Assembly (NCBI RefSeq): GCF_000224145.3
Contig: NC_020170.2
Location: 3,674,646 to 3,738,645 of the forward strand
Length of the DNA: 64,000 bases
Direction: 5' to 3'
Source of the DNA: Ciona intestinalis
Lineage: Eukaryota; Chordata; Ascidiacea; Phlebobranchia; Cionidae
Part shown: one piece after another, positions 1 to 12,734 of the stretch
Layout of the letters: each line of letters opens with the position of its first letter
Numbering within the stretch: the first letter of the stretch is position 1
Notes under the pieces: model-generated
What the model was told of the DNA's origin: nothing
Databases searched by the model: none
Seen by the model: only the letters and a program-made list of their open reading frames with translations
Made by a program: the position numbers and the translations under genes

Positions 1-467
1 AGATATAGATGGATTTTCACTGTGGAAGTTTTGCATATTAAAATACGGAACATATTACAATACAGAATGATTAGTGATTCTATGTGAGTGGGGACTCGCA
101 GCTTGGCATGCCATGGGTCCTAAGATTTAAGCCAGGATTGGCCCACTACCCCAAATATAAAAAAAATCAATAAAATAACTGTTGATAATTTGTAATTTTT
201 ATATAATTTTTTTGGCCTGCTGTATAGGAAACGAGCTTAGGCCATGAATGATTAGTGATTTGTGTCATTAAATTATTGGTTAAAATAAATAGCTTGTCAC
301 CAGGAGATACCAGAATCAAAACTCAACACTTCAATTACTGTAATATAAAATGCAAAAAAGTATAAAACAATACGAAGCTATACTAATGAAATTACACAGT
401 GCTAAAAAGGAAATAAACCATTATATGATATATATCTATGCATTTTATAAGAGAAACCATTCCCTAC

Positions 468-3400
468 CTTCCAACAGTAAGTGTGCTTTGGACAGTAGGA
501 ACACCATGTACACCAACATCATGTTCAACCAGTGGTAGTCGTGGTAACATACCGGGTAATACATTTTCCCCAGGTATGCTCTTGCGCATTCCACTGTAGT
601 AATCTTTCACAACACGAGCCGTGTCTTCAAAACGATCAATTTCACCCTAAAAATGAATATACGAATGTAACTTTTTATTCTCGTGTGGCAAGGCAAACTA
701 GTTATTCCACGGCGGTCTTTTTTATACACCTCAAGAGTAATAAATAGGCATATAGTAACTTTATGGGAAAACAATAAATACATATTCATCCTAAGATGGG
801 ACAACTGAACAAATAACACAGGTATTATATATATTACTATACAATGGCTAATCCCACTTAATGCAATATGTTAACCAGCAGTTTATGCTCGGTTGTGTAG
901 TTTGATCTCTTGTTATAAAAAGTAACTAAAATTCTAGACAATATTTAAACCTGCATTAGAGTGAGGTAGAGATTAGTTAAGATGCCAAGATGATCTTGCA
1001 ACCATCCTTCACTGATGAGGTTGCTCCTCTCAACTTCCACTTCTTCTTTCCTCGTGTCACAAATGTCCCAGAGTTTTTCGCGTAAATCCTGCATTGGATA
1101 ATATAATATTTACACAAAAATACAGAAATACCAACAAAATGGCTAAAAATGTATGTAAAAACATAAAAAATAGATAATAGTTAAAAATATAGCAACACCC
1201 AACCAACAATGAATGAACACAAAACCATAGATATAAAACAAAAGCCTCCTTTTATTGAAAAATTACAATTTTTTTTCTTAATTTATGTTTAAACTTTAGA
1301 AAAGTGCCATACATCAAGTCTTTGATGAAGTTCAGCTTGTGTTTCCTCATCTTTGCGAAGATCTTCAGCCACACTGTTGTAATCGCGATGCCAGGCAGTT
1401 ACAAATGTTTGTTTGTGGTCTGGACGTCTCAAGTGAAGCTGAAAGTCTTGTCGGATCTCGTACAAGTATCTGGATTAAAGTACAAGGGTTTTGCAAAGAG
1501 TAAGATAGAGGCAGTGTTATATTAAATGTTTATCACATTTTGAAACATTTGTCCGGCGCCGTGGCAAAGTGGGTAGCGCGCCTGCCTGTTACCAACAGGT
1601 AATGGGTTCAAGGCTCATCACTGCTACAATTGGGGGTGTATGTGTTCTTGAGCAAAACACTTAACGGAAATTGCTCCAACCCAGTGGTCACTATTGGGTT
1701 GTCCAATTTATCAGCCATGAAAAAATCCCCCCCAAAATAATTACCTATAAAGTAACATACATGGTAACTTCTAAGCTGGCACGCACATGACATAAATTGC
1801 ACTTATACACCTAACACAAGTCACTCAACCAAGAATACAAACAATCCACCCAGTCGGGTTTCACCAACCTGATAATACTCTCCCTCTCCATTCGAATTTC
1901 CCTGAAAACGAATTTACATGACTTGATGTAAGTCATCTCTGCGTTCTTCCAATAAGGAACAGATGAATGTACAAGCGTTAATGGAAGTTCCTCGTCCACG
2001 TACTCCCACCCCTGGTCTCCAGGTTTAGGTTTATTGACTTCTTCTGGTTCAACCGCCTCAGCCACAGGCGCTGGAGGTGGAGTGGCGGATTTCCTTTTAT
2101 CTTTTGAGCTGTTGGTTATAGAAAAGTGTAAAAAGGAGTTAAAGAGCCAACTCTGGCCTATGTACTAAATCCCGTAGGAGCACAACCCTTATGAATGAAA
2201 ATAATAATATAGACACTTTATAACTAGGTTAGTTTAAAAACCTACCAAGCTGACTTAAGACACCCTAACATTTAAAATGACAAATCTAGAATGTACAGAC
2301 TACCTTTAATTACTAGATGCACTTGGCTTTCTAATCTTTGAGTGTTATTCAGGTAAATATTTGTTGTTTACCTTTTACTCGAGGCCGATCTGCTTCGAGA
2401 TTTTTTATCGGACTTTTCTCCACTCTTCTTTCTATCACGAGCTGAACCTTTTCCTGATTTTGTTTTGCTGCGAGCGCTTCGTATCGAGTCCTTTGATTTT
2501 CTGGTAATTGAAATGCAATCATGAAAATTAAATAAAACAGTTTATTTTGTTGAGCCCACCAACCTGCTACTTGCAGAATCCGGTCTTAAAAGATCACTTC
2601 TTTGTGGTTTCACTTCCTCCTTGGGAATTTCTTCTGATAATTTATCGCTAAGTTCTGCAGCAAACTCCTCTTCACTCTTTTCTTGAATCTTTAAAAAAAG
2701 ATATATACATATATATATATATTTTATATCTTTAACAAAAATAATATTTAAAATTGTTTAATAGTTAAAATGGAGTAAAATATTACAGAATGACGATGTA
2801 AATTACGTCTTATTCAGCATGTACCTTATTGAGTGTTGAAAAAACAGTCTTCTCAAGCTGAGCATAAACAGTATCTTTAGCAGCCTCTGCATCAACATGC
2901 TGCACTGTGGTTATCTCACTGTACAACTTTTCCATCTTTTCCCAATTGCTGTGAAAACCTGATGTAAAAAAAGGGTTTTATTTTAGCGCAACTTCCGTAC
3001 AAATTAATGTATTTAATTTGCCAGGTGTAGCAACCACGCTTTTTTTCTTCCAACTAAATGTAAATATGTTTTTAACTGTAAGCATTTTTTAACAACTGTT
3101 GTCTTTTCGTTTAAAATATTTCTAAATCTTCGCTACCGTAATCAAAGAGAAAAATAAAAGTTAATAATATTATTTACTATTGTATTATCATTGTTTATAA
3201 GGCACACAAAACCTAAAATTCCTACTCACCAGAAAAAATATGTAAGCCAAATCTAAAATGAAATTACTGCCATTTGCCACTACCTCTGTAGTAAAGAATA
3301 ATCGTGCATTTTAAAATTGAAAGTGTGATACCAAAAAGTTCAACTTAAACAAATAGTTAACATATGTTTGTGTTTAATCTTCAGGTATTCTGCATTTACT

Positions 3401-6400
3401 TGTAATCCTGTGTTGGACTTGTTCGTGTTCGAAAGCTGGGTCTTGTACATTCTTTATCTGATCTACTTTACCAAGGCCACTGTGGCTTCCAAATGGAGGA
3501 GGTTCATATTCTGTATGGAAGGTTTCCCCACTCTCTGTACCATCTGTAAAAACACAGAACACACATTTTAAAAAAAATTCAACTGTGTGTATAAGCCACA
3601 CAAATTTAATTGTTCAACAATGGCCAAAATACAACGAATAAAATGGGAAAACATGGACAGAATAAAAAATCATGGACAAAATATGAAAAAAAACATGGGA
3701 AACCATAACCCCAAAAAAGTGGTATGTCTACTCAATGGGTGTCTAGAATTTTAAAAGCCATCTATTACATAAAAGTTTACTCAAACCCAAAAAATACTTT
3801 ACGTCTTTACTAATATAACACAGAACTTACATGTCCGGCCACATGCACGACTGAGTATCGTTGCATCGCTCACATCAAGATGAACAACCATATGTAAACC
3901 AGGGGGAGTGGCTGGTTTAGCTTTCACAGGTTTCGGGTCAGAAACAACAGAAGATTTTCTGAAATTTAAATTATTTTCATACCCATGCCAGTTAGGAGTA
4001 TACCAATGCAATAGGTCTCTGGATGGTGGAATGAAACAAGTGTATGTGAAGGTATGGGTAGCAATAGGTGCCATGTAATACTTAAAGTGGTAGTGGCAAT
4101 TATAACATGACAAATATACTCATATACATAGACTTTATGCAGTTGTCCAAGCATAAGATATAAAATCTCTAAACCTGTCCACAAAAACTAACAAATGTAA
4201 AGATGTGTACCAACAACAACAACTACTAAAGTCACAGAAACCAAAACTAAAGGGAACAACTTTGTAGTTATCCTTGCATACCTCTTATCTTTCTTATCTT
4301 TGGAGTAAGACACATCTGAACCAGTCAATGCTTTTTCAAGCAACAAAGCTTGTTCAATGTTGGTTGGAAATCCATCCAGGATCCAACCGGTTCCAGCCGG
4401 TATTTTGTGGATCCGGTCAACAAGTAAATCAACCAAGACTTCATTTGGAACAATTTCACCTTTCTTTAAATGTTCCTGAATAATAAACAAGTGTTTCAAT
4501 GCTAAGTAACACAAATATGTTAAACATGCAAAAAAACTAATAAAATGAGGTGTACAAGTACAAAATAAAAAATTGTATAAGCAAGTGGAGGTGTATAAAC
4601 TGATAAATGATCAAACAAGGAATAGTAGTACAACCTCATTTAAAAAAAAACTAATAAGTCTTTCACTATCTTTAATTTGGTAGTTTAAATGTTATTACTA
4701 CATAACTTACCACAGCCTTTTCAGCCAATGCATTCTGATTCGCAAGGTCCTCAGACTGTTCATTCTCTAAAGAAAAAAAAATTGATAAACATAAAACAGC
4801 TTTTAAAAATTTGACAAAAACTGTTAATCTTTGCTCTGATGATAAAAATAGACATTAACAAAGGGTAAAATAACAATTTTGCTATCAATATTCCTTATTT
4901 AATATAAAATTCTGTCCTATAACTTCAAAAAAGACACAACAAGTAATCTAAGGTTAATGCTTGTATTGACCCAATACCCCAAAGTTCATAATCTTATATT
5001 AAACTACTTACCTTCATTTCTCTCACTAAGTGCATCCACTGCTGAAGATAATATTTCATTCATTGAAAGTTGGACGATTCGATGTTGTTTCACCAGTGAT
5101 GATATAACACTACTCTTCCCAGCAAACATCTTCCCAAGGACCGCAACTTTTATCGGGAACTCAGGGAAGACGGGAGGAGGAGATGGAGGCTGTTGAGATA
5201 AAAAAAAGATTAAGTTTAATTGTCAACATTTTATACTTCAAAAATTTGCAATTGCAAAAAATACCCACTGCCTCAATGTTTTTAAACAAATTTGAACGAA
5301 AGAATGAATGAGTTTAAATAGTCTACAAACATACAGCATCCATTCTAGGTAACTTTAAAAGTCGACACACTACAGCCTGGTTTACTGCAGTTTTTCTGCT
5401 GTATATGCTAGAGATATAGCTTTATTGCTATAAACAAATTGGGTAATAGGGTTTATAGACTTATAGTGTGCGATTTTAAACATGAATTGTTTAAAAACTT
5501 GATCATGCAACACTGTGTTTTTTTTAAACGGCACCACTGTTTACCAGAACTTACTGGAGTTGGAGCAACTATGCTGAACATCCTATGCAAGATATGACCC
5601 AGAATATTATTGTTTGCAGGTTTTGAAATCTCAGTATCTTCTAATGGTTTCCATTCTCCAACCATGTTCTGTAAATGATAGAAATTAAAAAATGAACAAA
5701 GACATCTTGGTTACAGTTAGAAGTCATGTATTTGTGGGAAATAAAAAAAAAAACTGTTTCACAATGGTCTGGCAGTAATAACCACCCTTTGTTCAAAATA
5801 AAAAATTCTTCACATTTCGAACCAATTTTCGAAAAAAATTCTACACATTTCGAACCAATTTTTACAAAAGAGTTTGCTACGTTTTCGGGGCACCGAAACC
5901 TTACTGTTTTTCTTTACACAAAAATCATTCACTTCTATGAGCACCAGATCAGGGTCAGATTAGGGGAATTTATTACAGTTACGAGCATAAATAGTCATTT
6001 AACAGCATCATATGCTACAGTATTACCTTATACTCCGAAAAGTCTTGATCATCAAGCAAATTTTCTTTTTCTAACTCAATCTTCTCACGCAGGGCAATGT
6101 CACTTGAGATGTATAATGGTTTGCCCATGATCACAAAATCTCTCCATTCTCTGACCAACTTTTCTGGAACTTTCCTTTAAAAGAAAACAAATTAAAATGA
6201 ACTTGAGTTGAGACTGTGTTGTGAGACTCACACATTGTATAATGTAAATATATATTCAAAAACTTAAGTGTAATAACAAGTGATAACATGCCTAATAACA
6301 AATGCTAACATGCCTTTCAATGGAAATAATTAAAATTAGAAGCAATTCACTAGATAAGAAGGTTACAAAAATAAGCACTAGGGTATTGGCATATTACAGC

Positions 6401-9400
6401 CCAAAAAGCATGCATTCTGTTGTATGTGGGTGAAATCCTATACCAAGGCAGGGGCCCTGGGATTTAGGCCAGAGTAATTCTATATGGTAATGCCCCACTG
6501 ATGTGCTTTTATTTCAGCAACACCTATCAAAACACAATTATTTTTTTAACACAAAATAATCCTTACTTGTCAGTTAGTTCTCTGTACTCAGCAATCTTGC
6601 AAGCAAAGTCTGTGATTGCATTCAGCACCTCCTGACAGAAGTTATAATGTTGCCTGTATTTCTCATGTGCATGTTGGGATCTAATGCGCTGGTGAAGTTC
6701 TAACTCACGTTGGATTTCTTCTTCATATTCTTCCTTGGCTAACTTGTTAAGTGCCTGGAAATGAATAGAAAAAATTTACCAGGGGGGAATTCTATATAAG
6801 TTATGTTGGTTTATAGCTGAAAGTTTATAATGTTTTGAAAGTGAGTGTATTTAATGCAAATATTTTTGCTTCTGTGTGGTTTTTTACATAACATTTTTTG
6901 GTATATTTTTCTTATGTTTCGAAAATAATTTAAGATGTTTTAAGAGGAGGTTAACATTAAATGAGTGATAATAAGCTATTTAAACTAGGGGTTGCTAAAG
7001 TTTTTTAGGGTTATGGCACATATGGTTTCTATAGACCTGTTTAATGCAGACTGAAACACATAACATGACATAACTGTTTCACAGATTACAGTTCATAAGT
7101 AAACGTTTAAAACCCACATTTTGAGAAACCCCTGTTTTTCTGGACGACGCACTGAAGATATCTTAAAAAGTTTCAACTAAAATTATGTAACAAACATTTA
7201 AATAAGTTGCACTCACTGCTTCTTTATCTAATGCATCTTGGAAATCTTGCAATCTTCTTGCCTCTACCTGCTTCTCTTGGAAGATGCGATTTTTCCTGAT
7301 AACATCTTTCTCTCTTCGTGCCTTTGGAAAAAAAGCTTTAAACAAACTGTAAATTTAGACAAATACCTGCCATTGATTAAATTTTCTATCAGTTTGCAGC
7401 TCTGTAATGCAAATGCTATAAACCTCAAAAATATACTACAAACCACATCATCAACTAATATGGTATAAACCACATAAAATGTATGGTTCATCATATGTAC
7501 CTGCATTAGCTGTACAGCAATTCTTCTTTCTTGTTGTGATTGACGCATCAAACGTTGAACAACTTGCTCTTGCCTCAATGATTCCTGAAAATATTTCACA
7601 CCATCACAATAAAGGTATGTGGAATACAGTGCAACTGTAAGATGTGTTTATTTGTTTTCACACTAAAACAAAGCATTATTCTGGAAGGGTTATTTGGTGG
7701 CTTTGGTGAGGCCTTTCATGGTATATATATAATGTATGTCTGTAGCCATACACGGTGCCAGGTAAACAACCAAACTACAATAATTATTCCAGAACAACAT
7801 AGCTCTATCTTATATTGCTAAAAAAAGTTAAGAAAAAAGAACTTTTGCTAAAAAAAGATTATATACCTCTTGAGCATGATGTGCTTTCATCTGATCCACA
7901 AGGACTTTCCTTCTCCTTTTTGCTCTTTCATCTCGAGCAGTTGAATCTTCCTCCAATCTTGTCTTTATCTGCTGTAGATACTCAATGCTTTTTTGGAGGC
8001 CAGCATCTCCTCCATCACTAAAAAGATTAAAAAAATTTACAAAGAATATTTAATTCAAAACATGATTGAATGAACATTCAGAAGGGTTTTAAATAAATGA
8101 TAAATGATAACATGTAACATATATAGGTAATTTGTTATATTTAAACTTTTTTATTTAAAGTTTTTCATTTAAAAATTTCCTTCATGCTAAAACATAAAGC
8201 CCGCATTTATACAGTATACTTGAATGAATAAATTAATGAATGTAACTAACTTTATCTTTGCGTGGTCAGAACCTACAATCTTTAACACCTGGTGCCAGCT
8301 TCTGAGTTTAAATATATATATATATATGTTACTTTGTGGCTAATTATTTTGGGGGGGATTTTTGCAATTTTTTTATGTATGGCTGATAATTTGGACAACC
8401 CATTAGTAACCACTGGGTTGTAGCAATTGCCGTTAAATGTCTTGCCCAGNGACACATACGCCCACAATGGTAGCAGCGTCGAGCCTTGAATCCATTACCT
8501 CTGGGTTACAGGCAGGCACTAACCACTATGCCACGGCGCCGGACTTAACACAGTATACCTTTTCATAGACATATTACTATAAAACAAACGATTAAATAAG
8601 ACCCCTTCAAATCCATACATACATTTGATCAGTATTTGATGATGTAGGCGCAACAAGCTTGGTAAGATTACTTTCAAATCCTTTGATTTCACTTCTTACC
8701 AACTCTGCTTCTCTTCGTTGACGTAATTCCCTTTTCATGTTCATCACCTACAGAAAATATTTGTTATGCTCAATTTAGAAAATAAGATTTTTTTCAAGAT
8801 TCTATTAGAATATGAGACGGACGATGCCATTTGGGGGAAATAAATATTTCTGTTTTGTTATACAATTGGTTGGACTTGATTTTTGTCAGTTATGTTTTTG
8901 TAGCACCAAATGCTCACAGAGTTTTCATTAATATGTTTTAATTTAACCAGCAATAACTAAAATTGAGGATAGAATTTGTTTAGTGACAACATAGGACCTT
9001 AATATTTGTTTGGCATCTTTTTTCATGTTATGACTTACTGACTGTTGAGCATTTTTTATTTTTGAAGTTTACTGCTAATAGACAACCATAAGTAACTACA
9101 AGATTGAAGCAATGAAATGTCTTGCTCTAGAATACACATGCCAACAACTGTGGCAGCATTGAGCCTTGAACCTAATACTATCTAGTTGCAGAAAATGCAT
9201 TAACCAATGAGCCACAGCACCAGACACAAAATGTCAAATGTCCATAATACTTTACTACTAATATCATATAAAATTTTGGTAGGGGTGGTACATTAAATAT
9301 ATATACACCACAGACACAAATAATATCTATAAAGTTACGTTTTTAAAAATACCTTCAAAGTTTTGGTAGGTGGTGGTTTAGGTATATGAACTGTGGCTGC

Positions 9401-11659
9401 TTGTATTTTGGCTAAAATCTCGGTTTGCTTTTGTTTTGCAACTCTCGATTTCTCAAGTGCAGCTTGCCGTTGTTGTTGACTGATTTTGTTGTAATTTTCC
9501 ATTTCTTTGTATCTGATTAGTATTTAAAATATTACAAAAAAAGTGTACAATTTTACAAACAGATATGTAAAATATTACAAATAAAAAAAGTGTAAAATAT
9601 TACAAATTAAAGATATGTAAAATAATACAAACAGATATATGTATGAGTAACTGTATGTAGGTCCTTTGGGATATATGATATTGCCCAGCCAAGCACTTAA
9701 TTCTTAAGTTTAGGGTTTAGGCTGTTTCCGAACTTGTATTATGTTTTGAGTGTGGATTTAGTAATATACTTCATTACCGTGCATCAAGTGCTTTGCGTTC
9801 ATTATCTTTTCTCTTGGCTTGAAATTTGGTTGAGACTTTCTCCAAAATGAGGTCAGATTCTCGAGGTAGCAATGTCTTTAACCTCTGTTGTGTTTATTTA
9901 GGAGTTTGAGACACATATAAAATATACAGGTACATATTTACACCCATATTTTACTACATTTATTAAGTAATTTGAATTGTTGAGTCATACTTTACATTTA
10001 CCCTATTCAAGAGCTTTAGTGCGTTCGCTTTCAAGTACGATGGTATTTAACATGTATTATTATGTGCCGTAGTTGCTATCCGGGGTGACATGTATTTTAA
10101 AGTATAACACAAATAGAATGTAAACAGTGAGTATTTTGTACATAGCAATCAAAACTTTTGTATACAGATTTTTTTATATTACATTAAAGAATGTAACTTT
10201 ACCTCTTTGTACAATCCACTTTCAATTTGTTCAAGTTTCACAGGAGCAGAAGGCCTCATGCTCTCCATGGCTGCCCCCGTCAAGTTGCTCTTCACTTTAC
10301 GATGGAGAGCAATGTACATCTGCAATGAGTATATTGTCATAATAAAGAAAACAAATATTAAAGAAACAAATATGCAGACAAATGAATCCAATTCTATTAA
10401 AAGAAATTGTAATAAATAAGTAACCAAATGCAACAACTTTTCTGTTTTTTTGACTTAAAAAGAGAGCCTACCAAGCCTATTTCAATTTCTCAAAAGCTAA
10501 AGTCTACAATTTTATTTCTGTTTGCAATAATACTGTTTTTTTTTCATTTTACCTGGTACAGCAACCGTGTGGCCGTTCCATGTCTCATCATCATTATATC
10601 GTACGCTATGTTCGTATCAAATGGAATCTGAAGTTAACACATATAACTTATTCAACTGTGTGCTATTATTAAACTGCATGATGAGTAACATGCATTGGTA
10701 AATGGGATGTTTATTGGGTAAACTTTCTGCACAAATATATTAAAAGCAATAAAGAGTACATGTACACATATTATATTATAAATAGTACAAAGGCATGTAC
10801 AACTATTATAAATAGTACAAGGGCATACACATATTATAAAGACGATAGTACAGAGTACTCATTATGACCAAACTGGAAAGACTAAGTGTTAATAGATGCT
10901 AAAATTTTTATACACCAGCTTAGAAAACATATATTATATATATATAAACCTACTTTTGAAAACTACCAACAAAAATGTAAACACCACTGTTGATAAAGAA
11001 ATTTCTTACCTCCAGCAAATGCAGAACAGGTTCAAGTCTTGTGAAGTTGTTAAGTTTTGCATCTGCGGTTTGTCCAGCAGAAAATTTGTCGAAATCATGC
11101 TGAAGCTGAAACTTGTGAAGAATTTCGCCGAGGTAGAAACCAGAAGCAAAATCTTCAGCAAATTGAGATTTGTCTGAAGAAAATAGATTATGTGTTATAT
11201 TTAATATTTTAGAGAGGCTAGTATTCTATTTGTTCAGAAACTTAAACTATATAAAACTACTTTTTTATGGTGTTAGATTGCAATATTATACAATATTTAA
11301 ACGAAATGTATTTTTGTTGTTAAATTTAAATATAACAACCTTATGGTCAAGCCAATTTATGATGACGCAACACTTAATCGCTTACATTTGAAGTTCATTT
11401 TTTAACACTAACACTTGACTTTTAAAAACAAGTGATATAGTGGGTATTAGTGCAACATAAGGTATATTTCAGAACCAAAATTTTCTTTGGTCACCAGTGG
11501 CACAAATACCCAATGGGCTACCAATCTAAATTAAGAAAATTGTGCATAAAAGAATTGTGAAACTAAAATCTAATCAGTATTATGTAAATTTATTTACATA
11601 CCAAGCTTTTTCGAGAGATTCACCTCATCATTCAACCAGTTGCAAAGTATGTCCGTCAT
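468..11659 (-). CDS. SPEF2: SPEF2 (sperm flagellar protein 2 / KPL2), 3' end outside window
   Basis: SPEF2 is a central-apparatus and intraflagellar-transport-associated protein needed for motile cilia and sperm tails. Twenty-five exons read on the minus strand, from an ATG at 11659 to an exon ending with a GT donor at about 468; the rest of the protein lies left of the window. In order I see an N-terminal CH domain (11659 to about 10203), long charged coiled-coil exons containing the hallmark string RLMRQSQQERRIAVQLM (about 7500-7586), an adenylate-kinase-like P-loop domain (5190-3830), a Lys/Ser-rich basic stretch (2504-2373) and a conserved block containing LRRPDHKQTFV (1465-1300). The start is chosen because it opens the CH domain with the SPEF2-like pattern ILCNWLNDEV. 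Family matches are from memory of vertebrate SPEF2. Exons are joined by canonical splice sites and the phases I checked agree. Positions 1-467 read as intron. Outer exon boundaries are good to a few bases. Confidence 0.93.
1551..1795 (+). mobile_element. tRNA-derived SINE in SPEF2 intron
   Basis: Head CCGGCGCCGTGGCAAAGTG, A-box-like GGGTAGCGCGCC, B-box-like GGGTTCAAGGCTC, then the body (CAAAACACTTAACGG, TGGTAACTTCTAAGCTGGCA). The tail past the GGCACG motif is missing. Confidence 0.8.
3019..3172. repeat. Dispersed block shared with 18532-18690
   Basis: Begins AGGTGTAGCAACCAC, contains CCAACTAAATGTAAATATG and AAAATATTTCTAAATCTTCG, and ends CTACCGTAATCAAAGAGA. A second copy, about 85-90% similar by eye, lies in oxidase copy 2 intron 5 (18532-18690). 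Family unknown. Confidence 0.75.
3830..5190 (-). other. SPEF2: SPEF2 adenylate-kinase-like P-loop domain exons
   Basis: Exons at about 5012-5190, 4711-4768, 4282-4473 and 3830-3959 carry a nucleotide-binding fold. The P-loop reads GKMFAGKSSVI. An LVDRIHKIPAGTGWILDGFP stretch follows and matches the NMP/LID-side DGFP motif of adenylate kinases. The P-loop has Ala-Gly-Lys-Ser rather than the GxPGxGKGT of true adenylate kinases, as is usual for SPEF2-type domains, so catalytic activity cannot be assumed. Confidence 0.85.
8285..8546 (-). mobile_element. tRNA-derived SINE in SPEF2 intron, minus orientation
   Basis: Reverse-complement copy running from CACCTGGTGCCAGCTTCTGA through CACTGGGTTGTAGCAATTGC and AGCCTTGAATCC to the head GCCACGGCGCCGGAC. 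It contains one ambiguous base near 8450. Confidence 0.8.
9108..9228 (-). mobile_element. Degraded SINE head fragment in SPEF2 intron
   Basis: TGAAATGTCTTGCTCTAGAA, GGCAGCATTGAGCCTTGAAC and GAGCCACAGCACCAGACAC match the tRNA-like half of the SINE in minus orientation with many differences. Confidence 0.55.
9520..9645. repeat. AT-rich imprecise tandem repeat in SPEF2 intron
   Basis: Irregular repeats of AAAATATTACAAA, ACAGATATGTA and AAAAAAGTGTA, several times over about 125 bp. Simple low-complexity origin. Confidence 0.7.
10203..11659 (-). other. SPEF2: SPEF2 N-terminal CH domain exons
   Basis: Four exons at about 11602-11659, 11010-11174, 10553-10628 and 10203-10320 encode the calponin-homology-like domain typical of SPEF2. 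Visible motifs are GFYLGEILHKF, AKLNNFTRLEPVLHLL and ATRLLYQMYIALHRK. In the family this domain lies at the extreme N-terminus and is thought to contact microtubules or the axoneme. The ATG at 11659 is followed by a short first exon of 58 nt, and the second exon restores frame. Confidence 0.9.
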
Positions 11660-12734
11660 TTTTATAAAAATTTACTGATTAAAACCAAAATATTGGTCTT
11701 CAGTTTAGTTCTGTTGTTCCTAAATTAAAATTCTCGTGTTTATATGCTAAAATAAGCCGTAATACTATTTTGATAAACAATTCTATATGCATAGGCTAAA
11801 AAAACAAAAAATAATTAACCTTAATTTTAATTAATACGTTAAATTGTTCAAAATACACAGTTATAGCTATTCTAGTTTTATAAACAAAAACCAAAAACAA
11901 AATCATAGCGCCCTCGTAACCATGGAAACATAGTAATCATCGAAATCATATACCGATGTGTATAATTAGGGACAAAGATTTGCATTTTTTCGTACCAGGT
12001 ACAGTATGTGTATTTCCCTCTTGTACTAATAAAATTGGTATTGTATTAACAAATTCTTACATGATACAGATTGTTCACTGTGATGACAAAGTATAGTTCA
12101 CCACTGCTTCAGTTTCGAACACGTCTAAAACGTGATCTAAAGTTCTAAACCCACGCATTATGCATTTTGGTTTCTGTGCGTCACAATGTTTCGTTTCCGC
12201 AAGTCCAAAGAAAACAGAAGCTCACGTCGTTAAAATATCTATTCTAAGCATCAATATATTCAACATTAATATAATACATGTATCTTTGTATCTTAATTCA
12301 GCAGTGGTCAATATAGTTGCTTCACACTAAACCTCCAATCCAAGACATTACACCAAACACACAAATTTGCATCCACTTGATAAGCAAAGTTTACTGTAAT
12401 TTCACAAGCAAACAATATGATATATAAGCACAAATTGCATAGAATTCTATATTAAAAGTACATATATACATTTTATCATAGCATTTACATCCATATGTAT
12501 AAGCTATGGTGTTATAAAATCATTGACTTAAAATAACACTTTATTGTTTACTTTACAAAATAAATAAAATTGTTTATACTGCTCACAAATTAACCTGGTT
12601 GCTAAAATAACACAAAATTTAACAGATTTAAATTAAACAGTACTGCTAAAAGCATGAAATAATTATTAAACATAAGGTGAACCTATGTAAAAAGCGTTGT
12701 GGCTTTAAAAGAACATGAATGAACATTTAGTCTT
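11660..12734. other. Intergenic region between SPEF2 start and first oxidase gene
   Basis: This roughly 1.07-kb stretch holds the 5' flank of SPEF2 (minus strand) and the 3' flank of the first oxidase gene. It has no reading frame with family features. The part at about 12080-12240 is less AT-rich than its surroundings and could include the SPEF2 promoter, but I see no specific motif that proves it. Confidence 0.4.

Noticed and set aside
1608..1802. Small minus-strand frames recurring at several places (ending or starting near VTTGLEQ)
   Set aside because: They are antisense frames of the SINE body and recur wherever the SINE does.
5726..6130. 134-codon plus-strand open frame
   Set aside because: It overlaps the antisense of a SPEF2 exon and intron, has low-complexity composition, and has no splice or family support.
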